Source: Streptomyces noursei (GTDB taxonomy: Bacteria; Actinomycetota; Actinomycetes; Streptomycetales; Streptomycetaceae). From it: a DNA stretch of 64,000 nucleotides. The stretch lies in assembly GCF_016917755.1 (NCBI RefSeq), contig NZ_CP070326.1, forward strand, positions 5,518,001 through 5,582,000, in the 5' to 3' direction. The notes below the pieces were generated by a model. The model ran no database searches and was not told the origin of the DNA. It saw only the letters and a list, made by a program, of their open reading frames with translations. Shown here in pieces: positions 60,176 to 64,000 of this stretch (positions are counted from its first letter, which is position 1; every line of letters begins with the position of its first letter). The position numbers were made by a program, and so were the translations under genes.

Positions 60176-60694
60176 ATGGATCTCACCCCGTATGTCGACA
60201 CTCTCCGCCGTGAACTCGCGGTGGCCGCCGAAGCCGGCGGGGAAGACGCCCGTGAGATGGCCGAGCGACTCACCGCTCCTTTGGAGTCGGCGACCCGCCT
60301 GACCATGCTCAACGTGCTCTCCGCCGCGATGGACGAGATCACCCGTGAGCTCGCCCCCGGCTCGGTCGACGTACGGCTGCGCGGGCTGGACCCCGACTTC
60401 GTGGTGACGCCGCCGCCCACCGGCGGCGGCCCCGCGGAAGCGGCCGCCCTGCCCGTCGAACCGCTCAGGGCGCAGGCGCCCGCCGACGGCGACGAGGGCG
60501 GCACCGCCCGCGTCAATCTGCGGCTGCCGGCCCACCTCAAGGCGCGCGCCGAGGAGGCCGCGAGCCGTGAGGGCCTGTCGGTCAACGCATGGCTGGTGCG
60601 GGCCGTTTCGGCCGCGGTCTCCGGCGGCACGCAGCCGCGTGCGACGCAGCAGACCCAGACCATGGGGCAGAGCTTCACGGGCTGGGTGCGCTAG
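60176..60694 (+). CDS. Ribbon-helix-helix (HicB-like) DNA-binding protein
   Basis: A 172-residue protein. Residues 1-70 are helical with LTPYVDTLRRELAVAAEAGG; residues 108-150 are an RHH domain (RVNLRLPAHLKARAEEAASR, EGLSVNAWLVRAVSAAV). Annotated in Streptomyces as a HicB-family antitoxin, but there is no HicA toxin gene next to it and the N-terminal half is not a HicB partial-RNase-H fold, so a stand-alone regulator is more likely. The next gene (DUF4097) lies 83 bp downstream. Two palindromes over its promoter suggest it represses itself. The message is leaderless. Confidence 0.75.
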   Translation: MDLTPYVDTLRRELAVAAEAGGEDAREMAERLTAPLESATRLTMLNVLSAAMDEITRELAPGSVDVRLRGLDPDFVVTPPPTGGGPAEAAALPVEPLRAQAPADGDEGGTARVNLRLPAHLKARAEEAASREGLSVNAWLVRAVSAAVSGGTQPRATQQTQTMGQSFTGWVR

Positions 60695-60777
60695 CCGCAC
60701 CCGCCCCCACACCACTTCTTTTCACACCACGTCCCACCAGCAGGGACGCTCCCAGGACCCAAGAGGACGGTACAGCC

Positions 60778-61623
60778 ATGCCTTCTTTCGACACCTCCGG
60801 ACCGATCGCCGTCACCGCCCACGTGGAGGCCGGCTCCATCCGCTTCACCGCGGGCGACCGCTCCGACGCGGTCGTCGAGGTGCGGCCCCGCGACCCCGAG
60901 CAGGACCGGGACGTGCGGTCGGCCGAGCAGACCGAGGTCACCTACGCGAGCGGCACCCTGACCGTCCGGACCCCCAAGCTGCGCAATTCGCTGCGTCGCC
61001 CCGGCACCGTCGATGTGACGGTCGAACTGCCCGCGGGCTCGCGCGTCGACATGACCGGCGCCTGGGCGCAGGTGCTCGGTGAGGGCCGGCTCGGCGAGGT
61101 CCGCGTGAAGACCTCGTCCGGTGACGTCCGCCTCGATGCGACCGGACCGCTGCAACTGACCGCGTCGCACGGCTCGATCGCGGTGGACCGGGTCGAGGGC
61201 CTGGCCGAGATCACCACCAGCACCGGCAGCCTGCGCGTCGGCACCGTCGACGGCCCCGCCGTCCTGAAGAACTCGCACGGCACGACGACCGTCGGTGCCG
61301 TGACCGGCGACCTGAAGGTGAAGAACGCCACCGGCGACATCGACATCGCGCGCGCCGAGGGCTCGGTGGCCGCCACCACCGCCCACGGCACCCTGCGGGT
61401 CGCCGAAGTCGCCCGCGGCACCGTCCAGTTGGAGACCTCCTACGGCGCCATCGAGGTCGGCATCCGCGAGGGCACGGCCGCCTGGCTCGACGTCAGCGCC
61501 GGCTCCGGCCAGGTGCGCAACACGCTCGCCGCGTCCGAGGCCCCGGAGGGGGCCGAGGACACCGTCGAGGTTCGCGCCCGGACCCGGCACGGCAACATCG
61601 ACATCCTGCGCGCCCGGGTCTGA
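60778..61623 (+). CDS. DUF4097 beta-helix protein
   Basis: A 281-residue protein without a signal peptide. Beta-strand repeats of about 20 residues continue for most of its length: GEVRVKTSSGDVRLDATG, GLAEITTSTGSLRVGTVDG, AVLKNSHGTTTVGAVTGDLK, VKNATGDIDIARAEGSVAA. The family folds as a right-handed beta-helix and often sits next to regulators or envelope-stress genes; the function is unknown. The ATG has a GAGGA ribosome site. It follows the RHH gene on the same strand. Confidence 0.85.
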   Translation: MPSFDTSGPIAVTAHVEAGSIRFTAGDRSDAVVEVRPRDPEQDRDVRSAEQTEVTYASGTLTVRTPKLRNSLRRPGTVDVTVELPAGSRVDMTGAWAQVLGEGRLGEVRVKTSSGDVRLDATGPLQLTASHGSIAVDRVEGLAEITTSTGSLRVGTVDGPAVLKNSHGTTTVGAVTGDLKVKNATGDIDIARAEGSVAATTAHGTLRVAEVARGTVQLETSYGAIEVGIREGTAAWLDVSAGSGQVRNTLAASEAPEGAEDTVEVRARTRHGNIDILRARV

Positions 61624-62034
61624 GCGTCCGCCAACCCGCCGAACCCGCGATGTCATGATCACGCCAAGGCGTCTGCCGGGCGGGCCCGGTCGTCGAGATG
61701 GTCGGCGGCGGCGGTGAAGCCCTCGGCCAGCGCGGTGACCGGTTCGGGACGGAAGGAAAAGAGCTGGTGCGGCACAGCTGGCCCCCGTGGTGATGTCGCG
61801 TGTGATCAATGTGCCCAGGGAGGCTAGGCAGACCGGCCCCACGGATGGGGCGTACCGGCCGCGGAATTCACGAACCCTTGATGGCCGGGGAGTTGGGACG
61901 ACGGCGGCCGGCCGGGCACCGAACGCATCCGGCCATGCCGCGGGCAATAGGTCGATGCCGATGCCGACGCCGGGGGAGGGAGAGGCCGCCGCCGGCCCTC
62001 GTGCCCTCACCCTCGTGCCCTCACCCCCGTCGGC
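61624..62034. other. 411-bp region between DUF4097 and kinase genes
   Basis: Mostly non-coding. A short minus-strand frame at 61659-61775 has coding-like G/C at third positions and may be a remnant. The rest has no supported gene; the right end contains the kinase stop. Confidence 0.45.
61659..61775 (-). pseudogene. Possible 3' remnant of a lost gene
   Basis: Read from a GTG at 61775, this 38-codon frame encodes PHQLFSFRPEPVTALAEGFT and a tail ending RARPADALA. Codon third positions are strongly G/C, as in real genes here, and the sequence looks like the C-terminal helix of a larger protein. No ribosome site or N-terminal domain is present upstream. A gene remnant or a very small gene are both possible. 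Confidence 0.3.
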
Positions 62035-64000
62035 TCACCAACGCTCCGGTTTCTCCGTGCTCACACCGAAGACCGTGCCGTCGGGGGAGGCGGCGTAGAC
62101 GCGGCCGTGGGCGGCGTCCAGGGTCGGGGCGGGGACGGCCTGGAGGAAGCCGTTGTGGCGGGACGCGGCGAGCCGGGGCGGGGTCTGGCCGAGGAGGGCG
62201 CCGGTGGTGGTGTCGACGGCGAGCAGCCGGCCGTCCGCGGCGGTGAAGTAGAGGCGGTCGCCGCTGACGACGGGGGTCGAGCCGCGGCTGACGGAGGTCT
62301 CGGTGTCCCAGCTGCGTTCGCCGATGGCCTGGAGGGCGCCGCCCTCGGCCAACACGTACACCGTCTCGCCGTGGACGGCGGACGAGACCCCGGGCAGGGG
62401 CGCGGCCAGCGGGAACTTCCGGCTCCGGCGGGTGGCCGGGTCGTAGCGGAGCACGCCGGAGACGTAACCGTCGTAGGTCGGGTCGCCGACGGTGAGGAAG
62501 AGGGCGCCGGATGCGGTGGGGCCGGCCAGGGTGAGCGTGCCGGGGAGCCGGTGGGACCAGTGGACCGAGCCGTCGGCCGGGTCGATGGCGGTGAGTTGGG
62601 TGGCGGGGGCGGGGCCGGTGGTGAGGGTCTCGGCGGCGTAGGCGGTGTGCGGGTCGCCGTGGCTGGTGAAGTGGGGGAGCCGGTGGCCGGGGAAGCGCTT
62701 GCTCCACCGCTGGGCGTGCGTGGTGGTGTCCAGGGCGGTGACCGTGCCGTCGGCGGCGGTCAGGAGGATGCGGTCGGCGACGACCGCGGCGCCGCCCTCG
62801 TAGCGGGAGACGTCCAGGCTCCAGCGGAGGGCGCCCTTGCCGTCCGGGGACGGATCGAGGGCCAGCAGGCGCTTGCCGTCGCCGGTGAAGACGTACAGGA
62901 GGCCGCCGGAGAGGACCGGGGCGGTGGGGGAGACGGCCTCCGGGCCCGCCGGGGCACCGGTGTGACGCCAGGTCACCGCACCCGTGCCGGGGGCGAGGCG
63001 GGCGGCCGGCAGGCCGGACTGGCCGCAGAAGACCGCGCCGGCACCGGCCGTGCAGTACGGCATCTCGGCGTCATGACCGGCGGGGCGCTCGACGATCGTG
63101 GTGCGCCAGGGATGGAAGGCGGCGCGAGGGGTGCGCTGGGCGTGTGTCTGGAGGGCCGGATCGTCCGGCGCGTCCGAGGTGAGGGCCCAGGTGCCGCCGA
63201 TCGCGGCGGCGGCGACGGCGAGGGCCGCGGCGGCCCAGAGGAGGCGGCGACGGGTGCGTGCCCTTCGGGGGGCCGGGGCTGCGCCGGGGGCGTCCTCGGG
63301 AGCGGGTGGCGGGGGCGGCGGGTCGTCGGGCTCGCGGTTCGCGTCCGGCGTGTGCGGCACGTCGGGGGCGCGGGCCACGTCCGGGGTGCGGGCGCGGACA
63401 TGGGTGGTCTCGGCGCGCGGCGGGGTGGCCTCGGCACGGATCGGCTGCCGTTGGACGGGTATCCGGGTGCCCTGCACCGTCTGCGGCAGCGCCTCGCCGG
63501 GGGCCGGACGGGTGGCCGGCAGCGTCATCGGCGCGTCCGTGTGCAGCAGTTGCATCAGCCGGTCCGGCGTCGGGCGGTCCGCCGGGTCCTTGGCCAGGCA
63601 GCTCCCGACGAGCGGCACCAGTTCCTCCGGCACGCCCGACAGATCCGCGTCGTCGTGCACCACCTGGTACGCGACGAGGTAGGGGCTCTCCGAGTCGAAC
63701 GGGCCGCGGCCGGTGGCGGCGTGCACCAGCACCGACCCCAGGGCGAAGACGTCCGCCGCCGGTCCGACCTCGCGCGGGCGCTGGAACTGCTCGGGGGCCA
63801 TGAACGGCGGGGTGCCGATCAGCTTCCCGGTCTCGGTGCGCATCTCGCTGTCCGACGGCCGGGAGATGCCGAAGTCGATGACTTTCGGGCCGTCGGCGGC
63901 GAGCAGCACATTGCCGGGCTTGAGATCGCGGTGCACCACTCCCGCGCGGTGGATGTCGCGCAGCGCCTCGGCGAGGCCCGCACCCAGCTGGCGCACCTCG
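62035..64000 (-). CDS. PknB-type Ser/Thr protein kinase with PQQ-repeat sensor (N-lobe cut by window edge)
   Basis: About 655 residues are visible; the kinase N-lobe lies beyond 64000. The catalytic loop is HRDLKPGN, the Mg loop is DFGISRPSD, and MAPEQF follows the activation segment; the C-lobe ends near residue 155. A Pro-rich linker (about 160-245, DDPPPPPPAPEDAPG) precedes one membrane segment (about 255-275, LLWAAAALAVAAAAIGGTW). The exported part (285-650) carries PQQ/beta-propeller repeats such as RLLALDPSPDGKG, VTALDTTTHAQRWS and LLAVDTTTGALLG. The kinase probably reads an envelope signal. GTG/ATG start is outside. Confidence 0.93.
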   Translation of the reverse strand, partial: EVRQLGAGLAEALRDIHRAGVVHRDLKPGNVLLAADGPKVIDFGISRPSDSEMRTETGKLIGTPPFMAPEQFQRPREVGPAADVFALGSVLVHAATGRGPFDSESPYLVAYQVVHDDADLSGVPEELVPLVGSCLAKDPADRPTPDRLMQLLHTDAPMTLPATRPAPGEALPQTVQGTRIPVQRQPIRAEATPPRAETTHVRARTPDVARAPDVPHTPDANREPDDPPPPPPAPEDAPGAAPAPRRARTRRRLLWAAAALAVAAAAIGGTWALTSDAPDDPALQTHAQRTPRAAFHPWRTTIVERPAGHDAEMPYCTAGAGAVFCGQSGLPAARLAPGTGAVTWRHTGAPAGPEAVSPTAPVLSGGLLYVFTGDGKRLLALDPSPDGKGALRWSLDVSRYEGGAAVVADRILLTAADGTVTALDTTTHAQRWSKRFPGHRLPHFTSHGDPHTAYAAETLTTGPAPATQLTAIDPADGSVHWSHRLPGTLTLAGPTASGALFLTVGDPTYDGYVSGVLRYDPATRRSRKFPLAAPLPGVSSAVHGETVYVLAEGGALQAIGERSWDTETSVSRGSTPVVSGDRLYFTAADGRLLAVDTTTGALLGQTPPRLAASRHNGFLQAVPAPTLDAAHGRVYAASPDGTVFGVSTEKPERW

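Noticed and set aside
60176..60694. HicAB toxin-antitoxin system
   Set aside because: The RHH domain alone suggests HicB, but no HicA toxin is adjacent and the N-terminal half does not match a HicB RNase-H-like fold.

Overview
The window is a stretch of actinomycete chromosome, almost certainly Streptomyces. The evidence is a very high G+C content with strong G/C at third codon positions, many GTG starts and translationally coupled GTGA/ATGA overlaps, at least fifteen candidate leaderless promoters, and a gene set typical of the genus: sigE-cseA-cseB-cseC, lsr2, clpC, a WhiJ-like HTH/DUF397/ATPase locus, a DUF4097 protein and a Ser/Thr kinase with PQQ repeats. No rRNA, tRNA, CRISPR array, insertion sequence or phage gene was seen. 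Most of the window looks like core chromosome; the most accessory-looking gene is a 1062-residue NACHT-LRR protein at 32.8-36.0 kb.

Layout. 0-6.2 kb: a truncated membrane esterase divergent from an MprF-like lysyltransferase, then the folate cluster folP / NTF2-like / folB / folK / DUF3180. 6.2-10.1 kb: a betaine/choline/carnitine ABC importer (ATPase on the minus strand; two permeases and a binding lipoprotein on plus). 10.1-16.3 kb: a coiled-coil hypothetical, an orphan NuoD with a MidA-type methyltransferase (both minus), and a NarL-type two-component system. 16.4-20.1 kb: a secreted GH75 chitosanase with an operator-like palindrome, an ArsR/DUF5937 regulator divergent from a small protein, and a threonine-aldolase-like enzyme. 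20.4-26.4 kb: a coupled cofactor operon DUF2520-panC-nadB-nadC-coaX (CoA and NAD precursors).

26.5-32.8 kb: small conserved genes, a BlaI-type regulator, an ArgA-like acetyltransferase, the nucleoid silencer Lsr2, an SCO3374-family gene and clpC. 32.8-39.7 kb: the NACHT-LRR gene, three iteron-like repeats, an M23 peptidase, and a TetR/DHA2 exporter pair sharing a long inverted repeat. 39.7-44.98 kb: the WhiJ-like locus and the sigE-cseABC envelope-stress operon (minus). 45.6-52.4 kb: mutY, a PNPOx-like protein, a membrane-anchored secreted-domain protein, an epimerase, disA and radA. 52.6-59.4 kb: a sigma-factor-like/zinc-finger/BACON membrane fusion, a Cys-rich protein, a Ppx/GppA phosphatase, a TIM-barrel isomerase and ilvD. 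59.4-64 kb: two tiny zinc-ribbon genes, a 10-bp repeat array, an RHH gene whose promoter is covered by two abutting 11-bp palindromes, a DUF4097 protein, a coding remnant, and a PknB-type kinase running off the right edge.

Themes. Envelope homeostasis recurs (lysyltransferase, SigE-Cse, M23 peptidase, DisA, membrane-tethered regulators, kinase). Cofactor supply recurs (folate, pantothenate, NAD). The best candidates for undescribed biology are the sigma/anti-sigma/BACON fusion at 52.6 kb, the NuoD-MidA pair with an altered quinone-site residue at 11.5-13.9 kb, the NACHT-LRR gene, and the zinc-ribbon/RHH region with its phased repeats at 59.4-60.7 kb. Starts were chosen from Shine-Dalgarno sequences, coupling, -10 placement and family length; no database search was run.
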